From Candidatus Altimarinota bacterium (GTDB lineage: Bacteria > Patescibacteriota > Gracilibacteria > RBG-16-42-10 > JAQVLK01): a DNA stretch of 33,521 nucleotides. Where the stretch lies: the NCBI GenBank assembly GCA_028704165.1, contig JAQVLK010000011.1, positions 1 through 33,521 on the forward strand. The letters are read 5' to 3'. A model generated the notes under the pieces. That model did not search any database and had not been told where the DNA came from. It saw only the letters and a list, made by a program, of their open reading frames with translations. Shown in pieces: positions 15,749-22,793 of the stretch. Position numbers and translations under genes: made by a program. Positions within the stretch are counted from its first letter, which is position 1. Each line of letters opens with the position of its first letter.

Positions 15749-16777
15749 ATGCTAAATATTCAAGAAATACATGACAGGCAGACCTGGGAATCCTTCGTAG
15801 CCAGCTACCCGGACAAAACTTTCACGCAGGCCTGGGCCTGGGGGCAATTCAATGCCCAAACCGAAAATAATGTATTTTATCTGGGTATTTATAATTCAAA
15901 ATTCAAAATTCAAAATTTGGAGGGCGTCGCCTTGATCATCAAGGTCAAAGCCCGTCGTGGAACCTTCCTATTTTGTCCACACGGCCCGCTGCTGGACTGG
16001 AGTAGCCCCTAGCAATTTGAAGTTCTGATAAAATATTTGAAAGAGCTGGCCAAGCAAGAAGATGCCAGTTTCATCCGCATCAGCCCGCTACTTCCCAACA
16101 CACCGGAGAATCTAAGTCACTTCAAGAAGGCCGGTTTCAAGAAAGCGCCAATTCATATGCATGCTGAGATGACTTGGACGCTGGATCTTGCTCCCAGTGA
16201 AGAAGAAATCCTCGCCAACATGCGTAAGAACACGCGTTATTACGTCAGACGTGGTGAGAAGGAAGGAGTCACGATTGAAATGAGAAAAGATATCCAAGCA
16301 GTCGAAGAGTTTTTCAATATTCACAAAGAAACTGTTGGTCGCCACCACTTCACACCTTTTTCCCTCGACTATTTGAAGCAGCAATTTAAAGCTTTCTCGG
16401 CTGACAATCAGATAGCAGTTTTTCATGCCAAGTTCGACGGTAAAATTTTGAGCTCGGCGATTATTCCTTTTTATGGCGATTCGGCCTTTTATCATCATGG
16501 AGCTTCCGCCGACACGTACTCCAAAGTCCCTTCTTCTTACCTCTTGCAGTGGGAAATCATCCGTGAAGCTAAGCGTCGCGGTTTGAAACGCTACAATTTC
16601 TGGGGAATCGCTCCCACCGATGACAAAAAACATCCTTGGTATGGACTCTCACTCTTCAAAAAAGGCTTTGGAGGCTACAGCACAGAGCTCATCCCGGCAC
16701 AGGATTTGAAGTTAAGCAGTAAGTACTACAAGGCCTTCCTAATAGACAAATACCGCCATTGGAAACGTGGATTTTAA
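15749..16777 (+). pseudogene. FemAB/FemX-like peptidyltransferase interrupted by a TAG codon
   Basis: Read as one frame this is a 342-codon FemAB-family protein: AWAWGQFNAQ near residue 28, MRKNTRYYVRRGEKEGV, FHAKFDGKILSSAIIPFYG, AFYHHGASAD and GLKRYNFWGIAPTDDKKHPW followed by GLSLFKKGFGG. FemAB enzymes add amino acids from aminoacyl-tRNA to peptidoglycan precursors. Codon 88 (16010-16012) is TAG, and the same frame continues with QFEVLIKYLKEL, so a single base change (for example CAG to TAG) is the only defect. A TTG at 16037 could restart translation, but the protein would lack the N-terminal part. Residues 49-57 are encoded by an AATTCAA repeat. A sequencing or assembly error, or natural readthrough, cannot be excluded. 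Confidence 0.85.
15893..15917 (+). repeat. (AATTCAA)n tandem repeat inside the femAB-like gene
   Basis: Three full units and a partial fourth encode NSKFKIQN, the same octapeptide as at 15304-15335 in the neighbouring gene. The two host proteins are unrelated, so the shared peptide comes from the DNA repeat. Confidence 0.9.
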
Positions 16778-16839
16778 TAATCAGAGAATCTTTAAAGAAT
16801 TGCGCCAGTCCTGAGACCACCGAAGGCGGGTCGAAGGGC

Positions 16840-16887
16840 AAAGCTTGGGCCATTGATAAGTGGAGGCACTGGCGGAGAGGGTTTTAA
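16840..16887 (+). pseudogene. remnant of a second femAB copy (last 15 codons)
   Basis: The frame reads KAWAIDKWRHWRRGF and then TAA. The end of the femAB-like gene 60 bases upstream reads KAFLIDKYRHWKRGF and then TAA: 11 of 15 residues are identical. Upstream of the remnant the homology stops at a CCTGAG...TCGAAGGG repeat-like stretch (16809-16838). The simplest reading is a tandem femAB duplicate of which only the tail survives. Confidence 0.75.
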
Positions 16888-16888
16888 G

Positions 16889-16917
16889 TTGACCTTTGTT
16901 TTATCTTCTGCTAAATT
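16889..16917 (+). promoter_or_regulatory. extended -10 promoter, probably for tRNA-Asp
   Basis: TTGACC (16889-16894) is followed after 17 bases by TAAATT (16912-16917), preceded by TGC to give an extended -10. Transcription would start near 16924, about 117 bases before the tRNA. The 14-base word TTCTGCTAAATTCT is identical at the promoter of the PLD gene (24243-24256). Confidence 0.6.
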
Positions 16918-16935
16918 CTCCCTGTTATTTTAAAA

Positions 16936-16951
16936 ACACGGAGCGGTAGCT
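16936..16951 (+). repeat. duplicated 5' end of tRNA-Asp
   Basis: ACACGGAGCGGTAGCT here is identical to 17037-17052, which covers the four bases before the tRNA and its first twelve bases. The copies are 101 bases apart. This fragment lacks the rest of the tRNA. Confidence 0.8.
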
Positions 16952-17040
16952 TCCCTCGGCTTCGCTCGGGACAAGCAGCAACAATCCTTTAAGGGATACT
17001 TGTCGGTTGATGTGTGAGGGTTGAAAAGAAGTTCCTACAC

Positions 17041-17117
17041 GGAGCGGTAGCTCAGCTGGTTAGAGCGCCTGCCTGTCACGCAGGAGGTCGCGGGTTCGAG
17101 TCCCGTCCGTTCCGCCA
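17041..17117 (+). tRNA. tRNA-Asp (anticodon GTC)
   Basis: A full cloverleaf can be drawn. The acceptor stem is GGAGCGG with CCGTTCC (one G-U pair). The D arm is GCTC-AGCTGGTTA-GAGC. The anticodon stem is CCTGC/GCAGG around loop CTGTCAC, with anticodon GTC at 17075-17077. The T arm is GCGGG-TTCGAGT-CCCGT. The discriminator is G and the CCA end is encoded. An extended -10 promoter lies about 125 bases upstream. Confidence 0.97.
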
Positions 17118-17125
17118 CTTACTTT

Positions 17126-17500
17126 CTAATTTATACCTAAGAAGTTTTTGAGGTTTTTTATTTTTGTCCTCACACTCCCTTTCAATCTTTTCCAATTACT
17201 TCTTACTCGAAAATCCTCTATCAGCCCCTTGCGCAAACTGGCCCACGATGCACGTACAAAAACGCCGATTTGATCAGGGATACTATTCAACTCACTGGTT
17301 AGCATTTTCCAAGTTTCATCATCCTGCAGAAACTCCAAAACCTCATCAGGATCTACTTTCTTCCCGTAAAATCCCATAACCGTCTGAGATGTAAGCACTT
17401 CTGCGTATGGATCACAGGTATAAGCATGAACTTGCCCTCTTATAAAAGTTTCGAAGTCTTGGAGAGATTTTTCCCTATTTTCATCCGGAGTTTCGCGCAT
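17126..17500 (-). CDS. hypothetical protein, unknown family
   Basis: I do not recognise this 124-residue soluble, mostly helical protein. It has an acidic N-terminal half (DENREKSLQDFETFIRGQVH), a DPDEVLEFLQDDETWKML segment and a strongly basic C-terminus (WKRLKGSVRTKIKNLKNFL), which could bind nucleic acid or the membrane surface. No signal peptide or transmembrane helix is visible. It is transcribed toward tRNA-Asp and away from mscS. An extended -10 lies directly upstream, in inverted arrangement with the mscS promoter, which supports its being expressed. Confidence 0.6.
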   Translation of the reverse strand: MRETPDENREKSLQDFETFIRGQVHAYTCDPYAEVLTSQTVMGFYGKKVDPDEVLEFLQDDETWKMLTSELNSIPDQIGVFVRASWASLRKGLIEDFRVRSNWKRLKGSVRTKIKNLKNFLGIN

Positions 17501-17527
17501 GATATTATTTTTTTAGGTAAGGAGTAA

Positions 17528-17536
17528 ATTGTAGCA
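17528..17536 (-). promoter_or_regulatory. extended -10 promoter for the 17126-17500 gene
   Basis: On the minus strand the sequence reads TGC-TACAAT. The -35 region is weak. The same TGC-TACAAT occurs on the plus strand at 17569-17577, so ATTGTAGC and GCTACAAT form an inverted repeat between the divergent genes. The start codon is 28 bases beyond the -10. Confidence 0.5.
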
Positions 17537-17548
17537 AATATCGCTTGG

Positions 17549-17577
17549 TTTTACGAATAGAGCTGGGATGCTACAAT
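17549..17577 (+). promoter_or_regulatory. extended -10 promoter for mscS
   Basis: TGC-TACAAT (17569-17577) is an extended -10. The -35 position (17549-17554) reads TTTTAC, which is weak. Transcription from about 17584 supports a start at the ATG at 17602 rather than the longer open frame from 17545. Confidence 0.6.
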
Positions 17578-17601
17578 AGAGTCAAATTAACAAAAAGACA
17601 C

Positions 17602-18654
17602 ATGGATGATTTAAGAAACTTATTAAGCTACGAGTTGTTTGGGAATCCCATCAAGATTTACCTAATTGCACTGGGGATTTTCTTATCCGTGGTGATTTTA
17701 TTTCAGTTCACACAAAACATTGTTATCAAAAGGTTAAAAAAGTTTACCAAGAAGACCAAAAGCAAGATTGATGACCTGATGGTAGACATGCTAGACCGCA
17801 TTGGTTGGCCATTTTACACGACCTTGGGCCTTTTTGCAGCCTCAACTTATCTGGAACTTCCACAAATAATCAGCAATGTTCTAATTTACACTTTTATTGT
17901 GATTGCAACTTGGCAAGCAATTCTAATCTTGCAAAAAGTAGTCGATCACGGCACAGAAAAAGCTTTGCGCAAAGCTAACAGCAATAAGGACATTATAAGA
18001 ATTTTATCCAGTTTTCTAAAAATCTCTCTCTGGATCATAGCCGGTATCCTGATACTATCCAATCTTGGTTATAACGTTAGCTCACTAATTGCCGGACTTG
18101 GAATTGGAGGTATCGCGATTGCTCTGGCTATGCAGAATATCCTGAGTGATATTTTTAGCTCTTTCTCTATTTATCTTGATAAGCCTTTTCAAGTCGATGA
18201 TTTCGTTGTCATCGGTCAACATCGCGGTACCGTGACCAAGATCGGTATCAAGACAACCCGCATTCAAAGTGTGCAAGGAGAAGAGATTGTCTTCGCGAAT
18301 AAAGACCTTCTAAATACCGTTATCCAGAACTTCAAAAAGATGGCAAGACGCAAGGTTGTTTTCTTGATTGGTGTTACTTATCAAACCAAAACAAGTCTGT
18401 TACGCAAGATTCCCAAACTCGTCAAAGAAATTTTCGCTAACATCAAGTTGGCAGATTTGGAACGTGTGCACTTCAAGAATTTCGGAGATTCCAATCTCCA
18501 ATTTGAAATCGCCTATTTCGTCAATTCACAAGATTACGTCGCCTATCTGGATACTCAACAACGCGTCAATCTAGCCCTCAAAACGGCCTTTGAGAAAGAG
18601 GGTATCAGCTTCGCCTATCCGACGCAGACGGTGTATGTGAACTCTCAAAATTAA
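17602..18654 (+). CDS. MscS-family mechanosensitive channel
   Basis: I start the gene at the ATG downstream of the promoter, giving 350 residues. Helices lie at about 17-38, 70-85, 88-110 and 130-150. They are followed by the glycine/alanine-rich pore helix (SSLIAGLGIGGIAIALAMQN, about 158-177) and the MscS beta domain (DKPFQVDDFVVIGQHRGTVTKIG, then TTRIQSVQGEEIVFANKDLL). A C-terminal alpha/beta domain ends at FAYPTQTVYV. MscS channels open under membrane tension and release solutes during osmotic down-shock. No neighbour suggests a more specific function. A short perfect palindrome CTAAAATATTTTAG lies 20 bases downstream. Confidence 0.93.
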   Translation: MDDLRNLLSYELFGNPIKIYLIALGIFLSVVILFQFTQNIVIKRLKKFTKKTKSKIDDLMVDMLDRIGWPFYTTLGLFAASTYLELPQIISNVLIYTFIVIATWQAILILQKVVDHGTEKALRKANSNKDIIRILSSFLKISLWIIAGILILSNLGYNVSSLIAGLGIGGIAIALAMQNILSDIFSSFSIYLDKPFQVDDFVVIGQHRGTVTKIGIKTTRIQSVQGEEIVFANKDLLNTVIQNFKKMARRKVVFLIGVTYQTKTSLLRKIPKLVKEIFANIKLADLERVHFKNFGDSNLQFEIAYFVNSQDYVAYLDTQQRVNLALKTAFEKEGISFAYPTQTVYVNSQN

Positions 18655-18720
18655 AGAATAGCCTACATTGCAGTCTAAAATATTTTAGAGTACTTTAATT
18701 ACGCATTAAATAGCTATCTT

Positions 18721-19491
18721 ATGCAAAACTATTGCAAAGTATTCTTTCTTGCAATCCTGCCACTTTCCCCCAATATCTGCATAGCCAAGGAAGATATCGT
18801 GGAAGATGTGTCAAATAAGGCCATACTCGAAATAAATAAAAATATTGAAACCATCTACAACAGATTGTCCGATATGGAAATACGGTCTGCTGATAATATT
18901 TATTTAGATATTCTCGAGAAAACTAATGAACAACTAAATTTCTTCCACAATCCTCTTGCTTTATTTGTTGGAGCGTTAGGTGTTTTATTCACAATAGCAG
19001 CTATCCTTACCGCAATCGTAATATTTAGACAAGAGAAGCTTTACCAGAAACGATTAGGGGAAACCAGCAAGGAATTTGAAAATAAATTAGACAAGCTTTT
19101 AGATGTCCAGAATAAGGTATTAAAGAAAAATGCAAAAAATCTAAAAGATATTACTGAGAAACACGATACATTATTGTCAGAATACAAGAAAAAACTAGAG
19201 ACTGCATCTCAAGCTGGAAAGAAGGAAATCCAAGAAGTAATTGACAAACTTGAGAGAGAAAAACTTTCATTGCAATCTGTAGGATTCCAAGCTAATTCTC
19301 CGTATGTACCTAATTACACACCATTAACAATCGGTGCAACATCTCTGTTTGGTGATAAATATCATACATGTAGCAAGTGTGGATTCTACTTTAAAGCAGA
19401 TCGATCTAATATAGCTAGTCTAAGTTTTAAACCAGGTTGTTATAGTATAAATTGTCCAAATTGTGATAGTTTAGAGTATGTTCCCTACTAG
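18721..19491 (+). CDS. membrane protein with coiled coil and C-terminal zinc ribbon
   Basis: I do not recognise the family. The 256 residues divide into a signal peptide (1-22, ending IA-KED), an extracytoplasmic helical segment (about 25-75), one transmembrane helix (about 78-101), a long cytoplasmic coiled coil (about 107-187, rich in Lys/Glu with heptad-like Leu), a Pro/Tyr-rich linker, and a zinc-ribbon-like end. In the last part CSKC is followed by C and CPNC, giving two CxxC knuckles near residues 218-221 and 245-248. The topology would place the ribbon in the cytoplasm. A sensing or scaffold role is conceivable. The gene converges on argH with a single base between the two stop codons. 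A/T-rich composition sets it somewhat apart from its neighbours. Confidence 0.7.
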   Translation: MQNYCKVFFLAILPLSPNICIAKEDIVEDVSNKAILEINKNIETIYNRLSDMEIRSADNIYLDILEKTNEQLNFFHNPLALFVGALGVLFTIAAILTAIVIFRQEKLYQKRLGETSKEFENKLDKLLDVQNKVLKKNAKNLKDITEKHDTLLSEYKKKLETASQAGKKEIQEVIDKLEREKLSLQSVGFQANSPYVPNYTPLTIGATSLFGDKYHTCSKCGFYFKADRSNIASLSFKPGCYSINCPNCDSLEYVPY

Positions 19492-19492
19492 C

Positions 19493-20857
19493 CTAGATCT
19501 TCCTCCCCTTCAAGCCCTCGATCTCCTTCGCTAATTTCGCTAGGCCCAGATTACCCGCACCACCTTGGTGTTTACTCATCTTGAGCATGCGTACGATGTC
19601 AGCCTTCGTTACTTTGATCTTATCAATAATATTGCCTTCTTTGATCTTGAGATAGGCATCACGGAAGGACATGCCATCGTGCACCAGTTCGAAGGCTCGG
19701 TGAGTTGCAAAAAGTTCAGGAGTCATCGCAGCCAATAAGGCCTCTTCGTTGGGAGTAATTTTTTGCATGATGATACGCATCACTTCTAGAGAGGATGTAG
19801 TGTAACGTAGAGCGAGGAAAAGAGGACGTTTGAGTTCTTGCCCATCACGATGATAACCGGAAATTTTATTAATGTGATTCATCACCAGTTCACTCTTGCA
19901 GGCCACCACCGTCGCAGTTCGAGCTCTGACAAGTTCTGCCACATCCAGATTCTTTTTTTGTGGCATGATCGAGGAACCGGTCGCGATACTCTGATCGAAG
20001 TCAAAGAAACCATACTGCGCTGAGCTAAAAAGGATCAGATCACTGGCAAGTTTATTGAGCGTCAGCATGATTTGCAGTGCTGCCTCAACCGCCATACTAT
20101 CCAAACTAAGTCGTGTGGTATGACAGTAGTGCACGTTGTTTTGAGTTTTTCTCATACCCAATTGCTTGGTCAGATATTCACGATCGAAGGCAAAGGGTGA
20201 ACCATAACCTGCTCCACTGCCGAGAGGATTTTGATCAAGGATCTGATAAACGGTATCAAGCAAGATCACATTATCGACCAAGCTTTCTGCGTAAGCTGCA
20301 GCCCAAGTACCCACCGTGGTTGGCATCGCTTTTTGTGTGTGGGTAAACCCTGGCATCGGGGTAAATTCGTATTTTTTGGCCGTCTTGGTAATCTCCGCAG
20401 CCAAGGTGAGAGCACTCTTGCGCAGCTCCTGCAATTTGTCTCGTACCCATAGACGAACTGTCACGAGCACTTGATCGTTTCTGGAACGTGCGGTGTGAAT
20501 TTTCTTGCCGACGTCACCGTACTTGCCAATCAGGAAATTCTCGATCGCAGTGTGACAATCCTCATCTTCCAAACTAATCACAAACTCCCCTTTTTCCCAA
20601 AGTCTTTTGATTTCTTTTAAACCGGTCTCCAGCTTTTGTTGCTCTTCGGCCGTGATAATGCCATGTTTTTTGAGCATCTTGGAATAAGCGATTGAGCCTT
20701 GCACATCGTAAGGAATGAGTTGCTGATCATAAATAATATCATCACCGGCATTGAACTCTTCTACGACCGGATCAAGTTTCACCAATCCTTTTTTGAACCA
20801 GAGTTTTTTGGTGATGTGTTTTTGAGACTTGGGGGAAGTTTTTTTCTTAGCAGGCAT
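19493..20857 (-). CDS. argH: argininosuccinate lyase
   Basis: The 454-residue product aligns over its length with ArgH. It has EDEDCHTAIENFL (97-109), HTARSRNDQ (121-129), GFTHTQKAMPTT (170-181, general-base His173) and the fumarase-superfamily signature GSSIMPQKKN (294-303). ArgH splits argininosuccinate into arginine and fumarate, the last step of arginine synthesis. Deviations: the usual WGGRF at the N-terminus is WFKKG, and the signature continues NLD where NPD is usual. No other arg genes are in the window. The catalytic loops are intact, so activity is likely, but a related lyase substrate cannot be excluded. Confidence 0.9.
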   Translation of the reverse strand: MPAKKKTSPKSQKHITKKLWFKKGLVKLDPVVEEFNAGDDIIYDQQLIPYDVQGSIAYSKMLKKHGIITAEEQQKLETGLKEIKRLWEKGEFVISLEDEDCHTAIENFLIGKYGDVGKKIHTARSRNDQVLVTVRLWVRDKLQELRKSALTLAAEITKTAKKYEFTPMPGFTHTQKAMPTTVGTWAAAYAESLVDNVILLDTVYQILDQNPLGSGAGYGSPFAFDREYLTKQLGMRKTQNNVHYCHTTRLSLDSMAVEAALQIMLTLNKLASDLILFSSAQYGFFDFDQSIATGSSIMPQKKNLDVAELVRARTATVVACKSELVMNHINKISGYHRDGQELKRPLFLALRYTTSSLEVMRIIMQKITPNEEALLAAMTPELFATHRAFELVHDGMSFRDAYLKIKEGNIIDKIKVTKADIVRMLKMSKHQGGAGNLGLAKLAKEIEGLKGRKI

Positions 20858-20885
20858 AGTTTTGAGGTTAGATATTTCTTTATGG

Positions 20886-20955
20886 ACAAGGGGTCATGAC
20901 CCCTTGTTGGGGCGCCTGCCTACAGGACAGGCAGGCAAAATCTTGCGTCTTTACG
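20886..20955. repeat. mosaic of three palindrome families upstream of argH
   Basis: Three elements lie end to end. The first is a perfect 22-base palindrome with arm ACAAGGGGTCA (20886-20907). The second is GCCTGCCT-ACAGGAC-AGGCAGGC (20914-20936). The third is TTGCGTCTTTAC (20943-20954), the right half of the AGACGCA element. The CCTGCC unit appears to have replaced or invaded the left half of the third element. Confidence 0.7.
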
Positions 20956-20977
20956 AAGACTGAAGTACTCGCCTTTA

Positions 20978-21208
20978 TTAGCTATTCAAACGTGGCACAG
21001 ACACATGGCTATTCAAATTAAAGACTAGCTCTTCATCGTCAACTGTAAGAGAACCACCTACCGCTCCTTTTCTCTGATTGTTTGTTAGCTTACCTAGGAC
21101 TTCAGTTAGCTTTACTCTAACTTCCTCTGGAAGAGTAGCAATATCAATTTCCACAGAAGTTACTTTTTCCCCACCTTGTTCTAAAGCATTGATTGTGATT
21201 TTTTTCAT
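20978..21208 (-). CDS. small hypothetical protein
   Basis: This 76-residue protein is unrecognised. It begins MKKITINALEQGGEKVTSVE, with an alternating pattern suggesting beta strands, then a helix (LPEEVRVKLTEVLGKLTNN), then a DDEELVFNLNS strand. It is soluble, without a signal peptide. The coding-like composition and the isolated position between argH and the amidohydrolase gene, both on the same strand, suggest that it is real. There is no Shine-Dalgarno sequence. Confidence 0.55.
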   Translation of the reverse strand: MKKITINALEQGGEKVTSVEIDIATLPEEVRVKLTEVLGKLTNNQRKGAVGGSLTVDDEELVFNLNSHVSVPRLNS

Positions 21209-21280
21209 ATTTTTAGATTTAAATAATAAGAGTTCAAGATATTTCCTTTGTCTAATTTTGTCCAGAGATTATTCGCATGC

Positions 21281-21315
21281 ATTCGCACCTGCCTGCCGGC
21301 AGGCAGGGATTCGCA
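21281..21315. repeat. CCTGCC palindrome element, copy 2
   Basis: The same perfect 20-base palindrome as copy 1 (here 21288-21307) is bracketed by ATTCGC-A and G-ATTCGCA. It lies 13 bases downstream of the amidohydrolase stop on the minus strand. An extra ATTCGCATGC word precedes it. Confidence 0.85.
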
Positions 21316-21327
21316 TCGCTTTATTAT

Positions 21328-22299
21328 CTACTTATTTTCAAGAACTTTCCTTCCGTTGACTGTCGCAATCTTAACAAGTTCTTCGACTTCGTAAAAGCGG
21401 GTTGTTTCGATCAAGAAAACAAGCTCTGAGAAGATATCTCCGTCGATGAAAGGACAGAAGTAATCGTGGACATTATCCACTCCCAAGCAAACATTCACCC
21501 CCGCTTCGACTAGCTGAGGAACTGGTGCAATTGAGTTGTGAACAGGCGACAGCTTGTGACGTGCTTGTTGATTGTCGATCATGGCGCGCGGACAAACGAT
21601 CACACTCATATCTGCTTCTTTGATCAGCTTGATCACCTCCAGCATATAGTCGTCCTTTTGTGCTGCCAGTGAACAGGCATGTACCGCATTCACCTTACCT
21701 TGCATGCCGTGTTCAATCACTTTTTTAGCCAGTAACTCCGTATCTTTTTCATCAGGATCGTTGTTCTGATCAATATGCACGTCCACGGTTTTGCCAAGAT
21801 CTTTCGCGATAGTGAAGATGTAATCCAAATGTTCAGCTTGATTGGGACGATCACGTGAGGGAAGCCCACCGAGCACATCTACCAGCGGCGCAGCCTTTTC
21901 AATCCATTTCCTGGATTCGGGTGTCATCGCACCTTCCAGAACCTGTGAACAGATTTGAATCTCGATTTGATCTTTGTATTTTTCCTTAACCTCCAAGGCT
22001 GCTTCAATACACATGAGCCCAACTGTACTATCGACATCGATATTGGTACGTGTGATTTTGCAACCCTGCCGGATCATATTTTCAGCACTGATTGAGATTC
22101 TCTCGACCAGATTCTTGTGCGTATATTTTTCCTTAACCTGCTTCCAAAGATCCCACTTCACTTCCATATGATCATTTGTCATCTTCAAGGTTTCGGGAGT
22201 AATCACATAAGCTTTATCAAAGTGAGCATGACAAGAAACAGGGCCACCGGCCTCTTCTATTTTTTTTCTAAGTAGTGCTAGTAAGTTCCATTTCTCCAT
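21328..22299 (-). CDS. cytosine-deaminase-like amidohydrolase
   Basis: The 323-residue protein has the metal-binding pattern of the amidohydrolase superfamily, closest to the cytosine deaminase/AtzC branch: HAHFDK (H24, H26), DVHIDQ (H175), VHACSLA (H207) and GVDNVHD (D275). Such enzymes hydrolyse exocyclic amines or ring amides of pyrimidines and related heterocycles in the cytoplasm. In E. coli CodA the residue three after the middle His is the proton-shuttling Glu; here the corresponding position appears to be Gln178. The length is shorter than CodA (about 427) because the N-terminal beta-sandwich part is reduced to ~20 residues. The substrate is unknown. Confidence 0.8.
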   Translation of the reverse strand: MEKWNLLALLRKKIEEAGGPVSCHAHFDKAYVITPETLKMTNDHMEVKWDLWKQVKEKYTHKNLVERISISAENMIRQGCKITRTNIDVDSTVGLMCIEAALEVKEKYKDQIEIQICSQVLEGAMTPESRKWIEKAAPLVDVLGGLPSRDRPNQAEHLDYIFTIAKDLGKTVDVHIDQNNDPDEKDTELLAKKVIEHGMQGKVNAVHACSLAAQKDDYMLEVIKLIKEADMSVIVCPRAMIDNQQARHKLSPVHNSIAPVPQLVEAGVNVCLGVDNVHDYFCPFIDGDIFSELVFLIETTRFYEVEELVKIATVNGRKVLENK

Positions 22300-22345
22300 A
22301 GTAAGTTTAGGTTATTAATTACAATTTATTTATACAATACCGATG

Positions 22346-22376
22346 CGAATACTACGAATAAATCCGAATTCTACGA
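22346..22376. repeat. left flank repeat of the GxxExxY gene
   Basis: CGAATACTACGAATAAATCC and TTCTACGAATCC contain CGAATACTAC (22346-22355). Its reverse complement GTAGTATTCG occurs in each of the three tandem repeats on the other side of the gene. The gene's last codons (GATTCGTAG on its strand) are part of this flank. Confidence 0.6.
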
Positions 22377-22775
22377 ATCCTTGCTATTTAATCCGGCATT
22401 AATTTTATTTAATACTCTCTTTGGTTTAAGATATGCGTTTCTGAAATTAACAATAATACCTAGTTGAAGTTTAGTACCTAAAAGATATCTTTGTATTTGA
22501 TAGTAGTCTTGTCTTGTTATCATTATCTTCGTCTTAAATTCCAGTATAATCTTATTCTCTATCAAGAAGTCTAACCTGTTTCCTTCTGGAGAATCACTAT
22601 TAATTTTTCGTGCATCTATTTCTCTTTCATATGCAATTTTCTCCGCCTTCAAAAGCTTCTCAAATTCATCTGCGTATTGTTTTTCTTTACAAAAGCGTCC
22701 TAATTCATTGTGAATCTTAAAACACAAACCATTTATTTTGTAGGACAACTCTTTGTGCACGATTTCTTTATTCAT
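22371..22775 (-). CDS. GxxExxY-family protein (PDDEXK-like fold)
   Basis: The 134-residue product matches the GxxExxY family: HNELGRFCKEKQYADEFEKLL carries the G-x-x-x-E-x-x-Y-like motif (shortened here to GRFCKEKQY), followed by IDARKI, a NRLDFLIENKIILEFK core and YLLGTKLQLGIIVNFRNAYLKPKRV. The Asp-(x)-Glu-x-Lys pattern in the core is reminiscent of PDDEXK nucleases, to which the family has been linked. Its function is unknown. The gene is compact, A/T-rich and bracketed by inverted ATTCGTA-type repeats, three tandem copies on one side. This suggests a small mobile or repeat-associated unit rather than a housekeeping gene. Confidence 0.85.
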   Translation of the reverse strand: MNKEIVHKELSYKINGLCFKIHNELGRFCKEKQYADEFEKLLKAEKIAYEREIDARKINSDSPEGNRLDFLIENKIILEFKTKIMITRQDYYQIQRYLLGTKLQLGIIVNFRNAYLKPKRVLNKINAGLNSKDS

Positions 22776-22793
22776 ATGTGATAAAACTTATTC

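Noticed and set aside
16936..17052. Intact integrated element at tRNA-Asp
   Set aside because: The repeat is of the 5' end of the tRNA, only 101 bases apart, and no integrase or phage gene is present.
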